Shown: positions 34,063-44,380 of the stretch, in pieces
Layout: every line of letters begins with the position of its first letter
How positions within the stretch are numbered: the stretch's first letter is position 1
NCBI GenBank assembly: GCA_019695115.1
Contig: JAIBAP010000022.1
Span: forward strand, 1 to 64,000
DNA from: Caldilineales bacterium
GTDB taxonomy: Bacteria; Chloroflexota; Anaerolineae; J102
Direction: 5' to 3'
DNA length: 64,000 nt
The notes under the pieces: model-generated
What the model was told of the DNA's origin: nothing
The model's database searches: none
The model's input: only the letters and a program-made list of their open reading frames with translations
Translations under genes and position numbers: made by a program

Positions 34063-34300
34063 GCCGGCCCACCAACAGGCGCCTTGTGACAATTCCGGCG
34101 AACACGCCCATGGTTGATGCAGCCATTCTGAAAGCTGTGCCGAATGATTTCGTCGTGGCGCGAGGGGCAGGCTGGCAGGGAGCCAAACAGTGAGTGACAG
34201 GCGCAGTTTTTCCCAATTATGTGTGGTCAGGGCACACTGACGTGCGTCTCAACGGCGCGACAGCCAAGTTTTTGTGTGCGAAGCATTCAAGAGGCATATC

Positions 34301-34715
34301 ATGACAGCTTACACAATCCTGGAACCGCTCATTCGTCGCAAAGTGTTTGCCGATGAGCAGATTGCAGTTCGTGAGCTAACACGCGACTACGTTCGCCTTC
34401 AGGTCGAGATGCTCATGCGGGAGATTCGCGGGTTCGAGCGGCGATATGGTATGTCGTTTGATCGGTTTGACGAGTACCTGCACTTGCGTTCCTCACTTCT
34501 CACCGGCGGACAGCTTGGCCCAGAGCAAAAGAGGACGTTGGGGCAGGCCCTGATGCGCGAGGAGGATGACTGGCTCGACTGGAAAGCTGCGCAGGAGATG
34601 TTGGATAATTGGCTTGACCTCAGGCAAGAGGTGGCGTCAGCACGATTCTCGAAGTCGCCTGACGCGAGGGGCAGGGGATCACGTTGCCCGCGGCAAGTTT
34701 GCAGGGAGCCAAACA

Positions 34716-34726
<11 letters not shown>
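34301..34726 (+). CDS. small helical protein, orphan antitoxin-like
   Basis: The 141-residue frame starts with ATG after an AGAGGC site. About 110 residues (MTAYTILEPLIRRKVFADEQ to the NWLDLRQEV region) form a predicted helical protein like small antitoxin-type proteins that accompany RNase toxins in Chloroflexi and cyanobacteria. The last about 25 residues look like read-through into non-coding sequence. No toxin partner follows; instead there are gene fragments. Function is unknown. Confidence 0.55.
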
Positions 34727-35972
<1,246 letters not shown>

Positions 35973-36047
35973 TTGGCGTTGTGTTCAGATTGTTCCAACG
36001 GCTGGGCAGAAGCCGAAATTCCGCAGGAAGTGAAGGATGATTTTGGC

Positions 36048-36815
36048 ATGAAAGTGGCAATTCTGGCAGGTGGATTGGGGACGCGGCTCTCTGAGGAGAC
36101 GAGCCTGAAGCCCAAGCCCATGGTCGAGATCGGCGGCCAGCCGATCCTGTGGCACATAATGAAATCTTACGCAGCCCACGGCTTGAAGGAGTTCGTGGTA
36201 GCGCTAGGCTACAAGGGCGAGGTGATCAAGGATTTCTTCGTCAACTATCGTCATCGTAGCAACAGCGTGACGGTACGCCTGGCTACAGGTGAGGTGACGG
36301 TTCACGACGGCGATTGTGAGGAGTGGACCATTCACTTGCTGGACACCGGTCTGCACACCCAGACCGGCGGGCGGGTGAAGCGCCTGGCCCAGTTCATCGG
36401 GAATGAACCGTTCATGCTCACCTACGGCGATGGCGTGGCCAGCATTGACTTTCCCCGCCTCCTCGCCTTTCATCGCAGCCACGGCAAGCTGGCCACGGTG
36501 ACGGCTGTGCGGCCGCCGGCCCGCTTTGGCGGCATCGCCTTCAACGGCGACTTGGTGGCGCATTTCCATGAGAAGCCCCAGATCGGCGAGGGCTGGATTA
36601 ACGGCGGCTTCTTTGTCCTGGAACCGGAAGCCGTAAAGTATGTGATGCACGATGGCGTGATCTGGGAACGGGAACCGATGGAACAACTGGCGGCCGATGG
36701 GCAGTTGGTCGCCTACCGCCATGAGACTTTCTGGCAGTGCATGGATACGCTGCGCGATGTTCGGCTGTTGGAAGAGCTGTGGCAGGGAGGTAAAGCGCCG
36801 TGGAAGACCTGGTAA
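36048..36815 (+). CDS. rfbF: glucose-1-phosphate cytidylyltransferase
   Basis: The ATG at 36048 gives 255 residues starting [14 protein letters not shown], the nucleotidyltransferase signature. [19 protein letters not shown] and [11 protein letters not shown] are diagnostic of RfbF/DdhA, which makes CDP-glucose from glucose 1-phosphate and CTP. It overlaps the dehydratase gene by 16 bp. This is the entry step to CDP-6-deoxyhexoses such as abequose, tyvelose, ascarylose or yersiniose. Confidence 0.93.
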   Translation: MKVAILAGGLGTRLSEETSLKPKPMVEIGGQPILWHIMKSYAAHGLKEFVVALGYKGEVIKDFFVNYRHRSNSVTVRLATGEVTVHDGDCEEWTIHLLDTGLHTQTGGRVKRLAQFIGNEPFMLTYGDGVASIDFPRLLAFHRSHGKLATVTAVRPPARFGGIAFNGDLVAHFHEKPQIGEGWINGGFFVLEPEAVKYVMHDGVIWEREPMEQLAADGQLVAYRHETFWQCMDTLRDVRLLEELWQGGKAPWKTW

Positions 36816-37813
36816 AGCCGGACTCGCAGCCCGATCCAACTGCGTTTTGGAGGGGCCGACGCGTTTTTGTGACCGGCGCAACCGGTATCGTCGGCGCGTG
36901 GTTGGTCAAGGACTTGCTGGCGCTGGGCGCCTACGTGGTCGCATTGGTGCGGGATGCCGATCCCCAGTCGGAATTCTTGCGCAGCGGCGATTTCCGGCGC
37001 GCTTTTGTGGTCAACGGCCGGCTGGAGGACTTCGGCACGCTGGAGCGGGCCATCAACGAGCACGAGATCGAGGCGGTCTTCCACCTGGCGGCCCAGCCCA
37101 TCGTCGGCGCGGCCCAGCGCTCGCCGCTGCCCACCTTCGAGGCTAACATCCGTGGCAGTTACAACCTGCTAGAGGCATGCCGGGTGCATATCAACTTCGT
37201 CAAGCGGGTGGTGATCGCTTCCAGCGATAAGGCCTACGGAACGCAGCCCAATCTGCCCTACACCGAGGAGATGCCTTTGCAGGGGCAATATCCCTATGAG
37301 GTCTCCAAGAGCTGCACCGATCTGATTGCCCAAAGCTATCACGTCAGCTACGTCTTGCCGGTGGCCATCGCCCGCTGCGGCAACATCTATGGCGGCGGCG
37401 ACCTGAACTGGAGCCGCATCGTGCCGGCCACCATTCGCTCCTTTTTGCAAGACGAGCGGCCGATAATCCGCAGCGACGGACGCTACGTGCGCGATTACAT
37501 CTACGTCAAGGACGTGACCCAGGCGTACTTGCGCGTGGCCGAGCATCTCGATGACCCCGCGGTGCGCGGCCAGGCGTTCAACTTCAGCCCGGAGCGCGCC
37601 CTAACGGTGATCGAGATCGTCGAGGCAATCCAGCATCTGATGGGTTGCCAGCATCTGGCGCCTGATGTGCGCAACACGGCCCAGGGCGAGATATTCTCCC
37701 AGTACCTGTCGGCAGATAAGGCCCAGCGAATTTTGGGCTGGCGGCCGCGCTACTCCCTTGATGCCGGACTGACTGAAACCATCGAGTGGTACCGTGAATT
37801 CCTGGCAAGCTGA
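36800..37813 (+). CDS. rfbG: CDP-glucose 4,6-dehydratase
   Basis: This 337-residue SDR enzyme starts with GTG after a GGGAGG site. [11 protein letters not shown] is the NAD-binding loop, SSDKAYG and YEVSKSC supply the catalytic Ser/Asp and Tyr/Lys. It converts CDP-glucose to CDP-4-keto-6-deoxyglucose. Adjacent genes encode CDP-glucose synthesis upstream and an amber-interrupted SDR downstream. A decayed copy of its 3' end is found at about 39.25-39.33 kb. Confidence 0.92.
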   Translation: MEDLVKPDSQPDPTAFWRGRRVFVTGATGIVGAWLVKDLLALGAYVVALVRDADPQSEFLRSGDFRRAFVVNGRLEDFGTLERAINEHEIEAVFHLAAQPIVGAAQRSPLPTFEANIRGSYNLLEACRVHINFVKRVVIASSDKAYGTQPNLPYTEEMPLQGQYPYEVSKSCTDLIAQSYHVSYVLPVAIARCGNIYGGGDLNWSRIVPATIRSFLQDERPIIRSDGRYVRDYIYVKDVTQAYLRVAEHLDDPAVRGQAFNFSPERALTVIEIVEAIQHLMGCQHLAPDVRNTAQGEIFSQYLSADKAQRILGWRPRYSLDAGLTETIEWYREFLAS

Positions 37814-38708
37814 GTTCGGCGACGCGTTCACCGGTCAGCGTGTGCTGGTGACCGGTGCCAGTGGTTTCATCGGCGGACACTTGAGCGACGCCTTGCTGGC
37901 TCTGGGCGCGGACGTGTGCGCCTTGGACAGCCAAGGCGCCGGCTGTCCAGCCGGCTGCGAAAGCTATGCCATCGATCTGTAGGATCTGGACACGGTGCGC
38001 GGCGCATTGGCGCAGGCTCGCCCACAGGTGGTGTATCACCTGGCCAGCCTGGTGACCGCCCGCCAGGAGATCGACCTGGTTCTGCCAAAGTTGTTCAACA
38101 ACCTGGTGGGCACGGTCCATCTGTTCCTGGCTCTGGCCGAAATCGGCTGCCAACAGGTGGTGACAACCAGTTCCTCAGAAGAACCGACCGATGAGGTTCC
38201 AACTTCACCCTATGCAGCAGCGAAAGCCGGAGCACGTTTCTATGCCGGGTTGTTTCAGCAGACCTACGGCCTCCCGATCACGGTGGCTAAGCTGTTCATG
38301 GCCTACGGCCCGCGCCAGCGGCCGGATAAACTAATCTCTTACCTGGTGCTGTCATGCCTGCGTGGCCAGTCGCCTCAGCTCAGCAGCGGCGCGCGGGTCT
38401 GCGATCTTGTTTACGTCCGGGATGTCGTGCGCGGCCTGCTCAAGATCGGTTTGCGGCCGAACCTGGCAGGCCAGACGATTGAATTGGGCACAGGACGCGG
38501 CGTTAGCATTCGAGAGGCTGCCCTGCTCGCGGCTGAATTGAGCGGCAGCAAGGTTCAACCGATCTTTGGCGCCGTGGCAGACCGCATGGGCGAACGCCCC
38601 CGGGTGGCGGACTTGGCTTCTTTACATGCTCTGTTGGACTGGACGCCGCAAGTTTGCCTGGAAGACGGGTTGAGGGATACAATCGAGTGGTATCGGGCCA
38701 CTTTGTGA
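37794..38708 (+). pseudogene. NAD-dependent epimerase/dehydratase interrupted by a single TAG
   Basis: The frame begins with GTG, overlapping rfbG by 20 bp, and encodes TGASGFIGGHL, the Rossmann loop. At codon 63 (37980-37982) a single in-frame TAG follows CESYAIDL, after which the same frame continues without defects through YAAAKAGARF and a complete C-terminal half to 38708. A CAG-to-TAG change would explain it. The intact product (about 304 residues) would be the third SDR of the CDP-sugar branch. It is either a very recent pseudogene, a sequencing error or read through. Confidence 0.82.
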
Positions 38709-38728
38709 TCACAGCGGAGAAAAAAGGC

Positions 38729-38950
38729 ATGTTGCAAGCAGTGCGTGTGAAACAAACAGTGAACCTGGATGGGCTATTGACGCTGCGGCTGCCGGAGCTA
38801 CGTGGCGTTGAGGTAGAGGCTATCGTCGTGCCGGTCGCGACAAAGGTCCCACCGGAGGCTTTGGCGAGCGCCCGCCTGCAAGCGCAGACCGGGTTTGCCC
38901 AAGAGGTATTGGCAGATCCGGCTGAGGATGTTTGGATGTTTGGAGGGTGA
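38729..38950 (+). CDS. small antitoxin-like protein
   Basis: This 73-residue protein starts after a GGAGAAAA site and begins MLQAVRVKQTVNLDGLLTLR, a beta-strand pattern common in small AbrB/DUF2281-type antitoxins, with an acidic C terminus (ADPAEDVWMFGG). No toxin gene follows; the next 490 bp contain an inverted-repeat element and a decayed gene end. It is probably an orphan antitoxin. Confidence 0.6.
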   Translation: MLQAVRVKQTVNLDGLLTLRLPELRGVEVEAIVVPVATKVPPEALASARLQAQTGFAQEVLADPAEDVWMFGG

Positions 38951-38951
38951 G

Positions 38952-39165
38952 CGTCAAAGTTTCCCGAGGGGGACGAGATAGGATAGAGTCCTTCCCGCTC
39001 CGCCGCCTTCGACAAGCGCAACTGAACCGTTTGTCACCCAATCCACCTCTGCGCCTACTCGCCATCCTACTCACTCCCCTGCCCCGACCACCCTTGGCGC
39101 CGTTCTCCAATTGGCCGCGTATGCTTTCGACCCTCCTACTCAGCAAAACCCGGGAAACTTTGACG
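38952..39165. mobile_element. MITE-like element with 15-bp perfect terminal inverted repeats
   Basis: CGTCAAAGTTTCCCG (38952-38966) is exactly mirrored at 39151-39165, enclosing about 184 bp with no gene. It lies immediately after the orphan antitoxin stop. No clear target-site duplication was found. It could be a non-autonomous element or a long hairpin. Confidence 0.55.
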
Positions 39166-39169
39166 GCCA

Positions 39170-39385
39170 CCCATGTTTGGAATGCCCTTTGACATCAGCG
39201 CTGGCGGCATCTACAATCTGCCCTTCCCTTTCAGCGACCTGTCGGCCGAGATGGAGCAGCGAGTATTGGGTTGGCGGACTTGCTACTCCCTCATCGAGGG
39301 GCTAGCTGAAACCATTTAGTGGTACCGTAAGTTTCTGGTGCATGAAAGTACTGATACGTCTGTCGGGGAACCTTTGTTGGTAACC
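39170..39385 (+). pseudogene. decayed 3' end of an SDR (rfbG-like) gene
   Basis: The segment reads EQRVLGWRTCYSLIEGLAET, a stop, then WYRKFL, matching [20 protein letters not shown] and WYREFL of rfbG. It starts after an unrelated short frame and has an internal stop, so it is a remnant of a second dehydratase gene. The rest up to 39443 holds nothing recognisable. Confidence 0.7.
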
Positions 39386-39443
39386 TCTGAGTCTTGCACA
39401 ACTCTGTGAAAGTCGCACGGTAATTGCTAACTGGAGACGAGTC

Positions 39444-40682
39444 ATGTCAAATAACCTTGTGGAAATCCACGCTTGTGAGGTGTGTGGCAACACTGACTTA
39501 ATGAAAGTCCTCGACTTGGGATACCATCCGATGTGTGATGACCTGATCAAAATCGGTGATTCCAGGATTAGTCAAGAATACCCAATTGAGATTCTGCTTT
39601 GTCAAGACTGTCTGACGGCACATCAGCGTTTCCAGATACCGAAACGGGAATTGTTCCCTCCCACCTATCATTATCGCGCGCGCTTCACATCCGATGTACT
39701 TGATGGAATGGCAGCTCTCGTGGAGTTGTGCAAAGACCGATTTGGGGATCTTGAAGGCAAAAAAGTACTTGATATTGGATGCAATGATGGCAGCCTTTTG
39801 GATTACTTCAAGAAGAAGGGGGCGGTAACTCTAGGGATTGAGCCTACTGACGCGCAAGAGGAAGCCGAACATAAAGGGCACAAAACCTACAAGGCCTTCT
39901 TTGATGCGAACATCGCAGACAGGATCATAGATACGCACGGAAAGCTTGATTTTGTTGTCTTTACAAATGTGTTTGCTCATATCGAAAATCTGCCGGAAGT
40001 CATATACTCGCTTAGAGCATTGACTGACACGAACACTATAATTGTAATTGAGAATCATTATCTCGGTGCTGTACTTGACCGAAACCAATTTGACACTTTC
40101 TATCACGAGCATCCACGAACTTATAGCTATACTTCCTTTGTTCGTATTGCTAGATTGCTGGGTCTCTGCATCTTGTCAGTTGAGTTTCCGAAGAGATACG
40201 GCGGCAACATAAGGGTCTTTATGGGCAACAAAACGAATGGATTGTATAATTCTCAAGCACACGATCTGCTCGACATGGAGAGGAATATTTCCAAAAAATT
40301 CGATATACTCGCACAACGCGTGGATCAGTGGAAACTAAACAAGTCGAAAGTCATAGATCAGCTTGTGGTGAAACATGGTAGATTACGGGCCAAAGCGTTT
40401 CCTGGGCGTGCTGCCATTCTAATCAAACTCCTAGGGTTGACGGGAAACACAATCTCAGCCGTATATGAAAAGCCAGGATCACTAAAGATCGGCTTCTACG
40501 TCCCTGGTACACGCATTCCAATTCTATCGGATGATTTCCTTTTTCAAGCGCCCAGTGATAGCCAACCGCTGTTGAATCTGGCATGGCATATACCTGGGGA
40601 GATTCGGCGCTACTTATCAGAAAAAGGATATAGAGGTCCTGTTATCGACATTGTCGATGCCAACGACTTTGGGGCAAAATAG
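39444..40682 (+). CDS. NDP-hexose C-methyltransferase (class I SAM-dependent)
   Basis: This 412-residue protein has the three-part architecture of sugar C-3-methyltransferases (TylC3-like): an N-terminal zinc-binding part with CEVCG and CQDCL, a SAM-binding domain with VLDIGCNDGSLLDYF (about 107-121), and a C-terminal domain with GFYVPGTRIPI. The YHEHPRTYSYTS region contains catalytic His residues of the family. Next to CDP-glucose genes it suggests a branched CDP-sugar such as a yersiniose precursor. Base composition drops here and stays lower to about 51.8 kb, suggesting transfer of the block. Confidence 0.88.
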   Translation: MSNNLVEIHACEVCGNTDLMKVLDLGYHPMCDDLIKIGDSRISQEYPIEILLCQDCLTAHQRFQIPKRELFPPTYHYRARFTSDVLDGMAALVELCKDRFGDLEGKKVLDIGCNDGSLLDYFKKKGAVTLGIEPTDAQEEAEHKGHKTYKAFFDANIADRIIDTHGKLDFVVFTNVFAHIENLPEVIYSLRALTDTNTIIVIENHYLGAVLDRNQFDTFYHEHPRTYSYTSFVRIARLLGLCILSVEFPKRYGGNIRVFMGNKTNGLYNSQAHDLLDMERNISKKFDILAQRVDQWKLNKSKVIDQLVVKHGRLRAKAFPGRAAILIKLLGLTGNTISAVYEKPGSLKIGFYVPGTRIPILSDDFLFQAPSDSQPLLNLAWHIPGEIRRYLSEKGYRGPVIDIVDANDFGAK

Positions 40683-41630
40683 ATGTCAAGTTTTGGGGTT
40701 ATTGGCTCAGGTTTTGGTCTTTACGGCTACCTGCCTGCTCTTTGCCAATGTGGTTACAAGGTTACCTTGCCAGCACGATATATGTCTGCTTTTCAGAATA
40801 GGAAAGAACTTACTAGGTATTCAAGCAAAATAGAGTGGGGACAAGATGAAGAGACTGTCCTCACCAAATCATGGGGGGTCGTGCTCGCTTTGCCTCCGAA
40901 ACTTCAATCGAGCTATATCCCGCAAATCGTTTTACGCAACAATATATCGTGTTTGTTGCTGGAAAAGCCGCTTGCAGATACTCCGGAGACCTCAGCTCTT
41001 CATCTGGATAGTTTGACGAAGGCAAGCAAGATGTTTAGGATCAACTATTTATTTCGATACACGGATTGGGTAGGTTGCGTAAAGAGATCTCTTGAGATGG
41101 TAGATGATGCCACAATTCTAGCATTCGACTGGAGATTCATGGCACATCATTATCTACGCAATCTGAGCACGTGGAAACGCCATAGTTCTGAAGGTGGTGG
41201 AGTTGTCAGATTCTATGGCATACATCTCATATCACTATTGGCAGAACTTGGCTATAATCATGTTGTTTTCTCTACAGTTTTTGGCACGTCCCCGGATGAA
41301 ATCAGCCGGTGGGTTGCTATACTGCAGGGTTCTAATCTTCCCGAGTGTAACCTCTATGTTGATAGCCGGTCAGAAACTCAAAGATTTCACGTGACTGTTT
41401 CCTCAAGGAACAATCAAGATTCTGGTCACCTAAACATACGGCTCAACGATCCCTTTGAGCAAGCCACTTCTCAAGTTAGTGACGAAGATCGACGTGTTCC
41501 ATTCATTAAGAACTTGTGCGAGTCACTGAGATCAAAGCTTGCAGATGAGTCACATCTGCAGGAAGTCTATTTCTCGACCAATCGACTTTGGCGAGTGGTG
41601 GAAGACGCTACGAAATTTGTGCCGACTTGA
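40683..41630 (+). CDS. Gfo/Idh/MocA-like oxidoreductase
   Basis: This 315-residue protein has the nucleotide-binding start FGVIGSGFGLYGYLPAL and the EKPLAD motif near residue 100. It differs from sugar-catabolic members by its short substrate domain. The gene starts immediately after the methyltransferase stop. A keto-reductase or keto-sugar processing step in making the branched sugar is likely. The exact reaction is not determined. Confidence 0.82.
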   Translation: MSSFGVIGSGFGLYGYLPALCQCGYKVTLPARYMSAFQNRKELTRYSSKIEWGQDEETVLTKSWGVVLALPPKLQSSYIPQIVLRNNISCLLLEKPLADTPETSALHLDSLTKASKMFRINYLFRYTDWVGCVKRSLEMVDDATILAFDWRFMAHHYLRNLSTWKRHSSEGGGVVRFYGIHLISLLAELGYNHVVFSTVFGTSPDEISRWVAILQGSNLPECNLYVDSRSETQRFHVTVSSRNNQDSGHLNIRLNDPFEQATSQVSDEDRRVPFIKNLCESLRSKLADESHLQEVYFSTNRLWRVVEDATKFVPT

Positions 41631-41662
41631 GACACCTCGTTAACAGAGTATGGGAGACATTC

Positions 41663-42775
41663 ATGCTTGTTGTCGTTCCAACCTACCGAAGACTGGACTG
41701 TCTACAATGGACCCTAGTATCTCTTATGTTGGCAGAGTTGCCTTCTTCCAGAAAAGAACGATTGTTGGTTTGCATCGCTAACAATCATCCTGGCAGTCGA
41801 GACAAGACACATATGGTTGTTGACGAAGTGAAGGCACGATTCGCATATCTACCATGGGAATGGCACTTCCTGGACCGCAAAGAAACGCTTCCACCGATCG
41901 ATAGTTGGTATTCAGCAATTCGAGACGTGGCAGAGAAGGACGAGGTGATCCTTCTTCAGGGTGACGATGACCTGTTTACACCCTGGAGTGTCACTGTTCG
42001 TTATAGTGAGTGTAGTCAGTCTGGGGCTGATCTGCTTCTCTCACGCTCACTGCATGGACTCATTTATCTTTCCTCGCATGAAGTCTATTTTCCTCAACAA
42101 TTCCCGCCACATACAGAAGGCAGTCATTCACGCGTCTTGGACTGGGGAGAAATTAACGGTTGGGGACCAGCATTTATTGGAAACCATTGTTATCGAAATA
42201 CTAGTGCGTTCCAAGCAGGCATAGAGAGGGCCTTCACGTGGTGTGAGGGACAGGACTGGCTCGATCACAACACGCGCACATTGATGCTTCCCTACTACCT
42301 GCCTTATGCAGTCAAATTGATGGGTGGCAATCTTCGGTGCCTCGACTCGCATTGCGTCATTAGGGGGAGAAGCCTGGAGGAGATCGTTGTTTCTCCATAT
42401 GGCGTGCCAGGTTGGAATTCTGGCTTTCTGGCTATTTGTGCCTACGGCGTGCTAAGTGGCAGAGATTTGAAAGAAATTCGGGCATTGGACTCAGCCCGAT
42501 CGGAACAGGCGAAAATGGGCGCGGAGTGGTTCTTTACTTTTTTTGTTGACAAGCGAATCCCAAACGAAGTCGTCAAAAATACCTTGCAGCGAATACGACT
42601 GCCAATCTCTGCCCAGTTTCGCTTTCTTCAACTCATGAGTATACGACGCGTCGTAGTAGACAAACTAGGATTTACAGCGTGGCGTCTGCGACGCCGTGCC
42701 GTAAGAGCCTCAATTCTTACATCGGACCTTCTGTACAGCTTGATGAGGCGTGATCCGGTAGAGACGAGATCATGA
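41663..42775 (+). CDS. glycosyltransferase, GT-A fold (family 2-like)
   Basis: The ATG at 41663 gives 370 residues starting MLVVVPTYRRLDCLQWTL. The acidic motif LLQGDDDLF (about 96-104) is the DXD metal and nucleotide-sugar site. Later conserved Asp/Trp positions (CEGQDWLDHNTR) could contribute the catalytic base. It probably adds one sugar to the lipid-linked repeat unit in the cytoplasm. It overlaps the flippase gene by 4 bp. Confidence 0.82.
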   Translation: MLVVVPTYRRLDCLQWTLVSLMLAELPSSRKERLLVCIANNHPGSRDKTHMVVDEVKARFAYLPWEWHFLDRKETLPPIDSWYSAIRDVAEKDEVILLQGDDDLFTPWSVTVRYSECSQSGADLLLSRSLHGLIYLSSHEVYFPQQFPPHTEGSHSRVLDWGEINGWGPAFIGNHCYRNTSAFQAGIERAFTWCEGQDWLDHNTRTLMLPYYLPYAVKLMGGNLRCLDSHCVIRGRSLEEIVVSPYGVPGWNSGFLAICAYGVLSGRDLKEIRALDSARSEQAKMGAEWFFTFFVDKRIPNEVVKNTLQRIRLPISAQFRFLQLMSIRRVVVDKLGFTAWRLRRRAVRASILTSDLLYSLMRRDPVETRS

Positions 42776-44307
42776 GAAGAAGCCGATCTCGTACCACAAA
42801 GTGGAACTTGTTTTTCCATTACGCTAGTATTGGCTTGGTGCTAATATCCGGCATCCTCTTGGTGCCACTCTATCTGCACTACATACCGCTCGACCTCTAT
42901 GGCGCCTGGTTGGCTACGGGTAACATCTTAGCTTGGTTGACAGTAGTGGATCCGGGGCTGTCCACTGTTATCCAGCAGCGGACCGGGGTGGCCTATGGTA
43001 AGGGTGACACTACCCAACTGAGCGATCTGTTGACAAGTGGTCTCTTGCTGTCGGGATTGGTTGCCCTGCTGGTGCTCATAGTCGGTCTGGTTTCATCCCG
43101 GTTCTTGGCTGAATGGCTGAATCTTGGCGCGACTATTGATGTTCATTTGGTAGAGCAAGCATTTGTTCTGGCCGCAGTGGGTAGTGCCTTGATGATTTTC
43201 TCTTATGGCCTGACGGCATTCAATCAAGGTTTGCAGAGCAGTTTAGGAATTGGGCTGGTCTTTGTCGTCGTCATGGTCATTAGTTTGGCGTTGACTGTGG
43301 TCTTGCTCTATCAGGGTGTTGGGTTGCTGGCTTTACCCATCGGGCTAATCGTACGAGGAATCGGTCTGAGTGTAGGCAATGCGGGTTATCTTTTCTGGCG
43401 ATCGTGGAGCGAGAAACTCACCTATCGCTTTTCGGCTACTGGCATAAGAACCTTGACTAGATTGTCCTCCTACACATTCCTGAGTCGTGTTTCAGGCGCA
43501 GTTGCCGGAAACATGGATGCCTTTGTGTTGACGCGGTATCTGGGACCAGAGGTGGCGCCGGTGTTTGTCCTGACCCGCAAAGCACCTGACATGAGCCGCA
43601 TGTTTCTGGAACGCCCAGCGGTAGCCTTCATGCCCGCTGTTTCAAGTTTGGTCGGCACTGGCGAAATGGAGCGGGCGAAAGTAGTGCTGCTGCGCCTGTT
43701 GCGGCTTTCATTGTGGCTGCTCGGTCTGATCGCAGCGGGTTTCATCGTATTCAATCGCGATTTTGTTTCGCTTTGGGTGGGAGCCGATCTGTTTGCTGGC
43801 TCCGCAGTGAATGTCATCCTTGTTCTTGCACTAGTTGTCACCGTTCTGGTGAACGGGCTTTCAAACCTGTGCTTTTCCCTGGGAAACATCAAGGGCAACA
43901 GCCTCGCCTCGATAGCCCAGGGATTGCTGTCAGTGCCGCTCATCATCATCGGCGCCAAGTACTGGGGCATGATAGGCGTCGCCTTGGCTCCGCTGGTGGC
44001 TATGTTGGCGACGACCGCTTGGTATTATCCCAAAGCCTTCTCCCGACTGCTTAGCTTGGAGCGATCCGATATCAATGCTATCGCTCGCGAAGCGGTGAAG
44101 GTTCTGGCGTCGGCGATCATCGTCGTAGCTGCCTTTATATGGGCGACGCTCACGACTTGGATAGCTTTCCTCCTGACTGTTGCCGTTTTTGCCATCCTCT
44201 ACGCGCTGATCTTGGGTGCATTGTCTCAGCCATTCCGTGCCGAGATGTTTGGTTTCCTAAAGCAAGCCAGGAGAGTAGGTCATGGAGTTTTGTTGCGTCT
44301 TGGTTGA
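42772..44307 (+). CDS. Wzx-type polysaccharide flippase
   Basis: This 511-residue membrane protein has about 12-14 predicted spans and the MOP-superfamily pattern of O-antigen translocases, with a basic loop after the first half (SWSEKLTYRFSATGIRTL). It would flip the undecaprenyl-linked repeat unit to the outer face for polymerisation by the Wzy-like protein downstream. Its start overlaps the preceding glycosyltransferase stop. Confidence 0.9.
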   Translation: MRRSRSRTTKWNLFFHYASIGLVLISGILLVPLYLHYIPLDLYGAWLATGNILAWLTVVDPGLSTVIQQRTGVAYGKGDTTQLSDLLTSGLLLSGLVALLVLIVGLVSSRFLAEWLNLGATIDVHLVEQAFVLAAVGSALMIFSYGLTAFNQGLQSSLGIGLVFVVVMVISLALTVVLLYQGVGLLALPIGLIVRGIGLSVGNAGYLFWRSWSEKLTYRFSATGIRTLTRLSSYTFLSRVSGAVAGNMDAFVLTRYLGPEVAPVFVLTRKAPDMSRMFLERPAVAFMPAVSSLVGTGEMERAKVVLLRLLRLSLWLLGLIAAGFIVFNRDFVSLWVGADLFAGSAVNVILVLALVVTVLVNGLSNLCFSLGNIKGNSLASIAQGLLSVPLIIIGAKYWGMIGVALAPLVAMLATTAWYYPKAFSRLLSLERSDINAIAREAVKVLASAIIVVAAFIWATLTTWIAFLLTVAVFAILYALILGALSQPFRAEMFGFLKQARRVGHGVLLRLG

Positions 44308-44380
44308 TCGGCTAAGCACCTATTCTATGGGGATTATGCCCGGGCACGGCTGTTGAGAGCTGCGGAAGGAAGAATAACTC

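Larger units (their letters stand above)
33648..34155. repeat. 508-bp duplicated segment, copy 2 (hicA*-hicB)
   Basis: Near-identical to 30464-30971 in the same orientation, 3184 bp apart. The two copies flank the Phd/PIN, gmd fragment and unknown two-gene module, so the intervening DNA could be lost or amplified by recombination. Confidence 0.92.
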
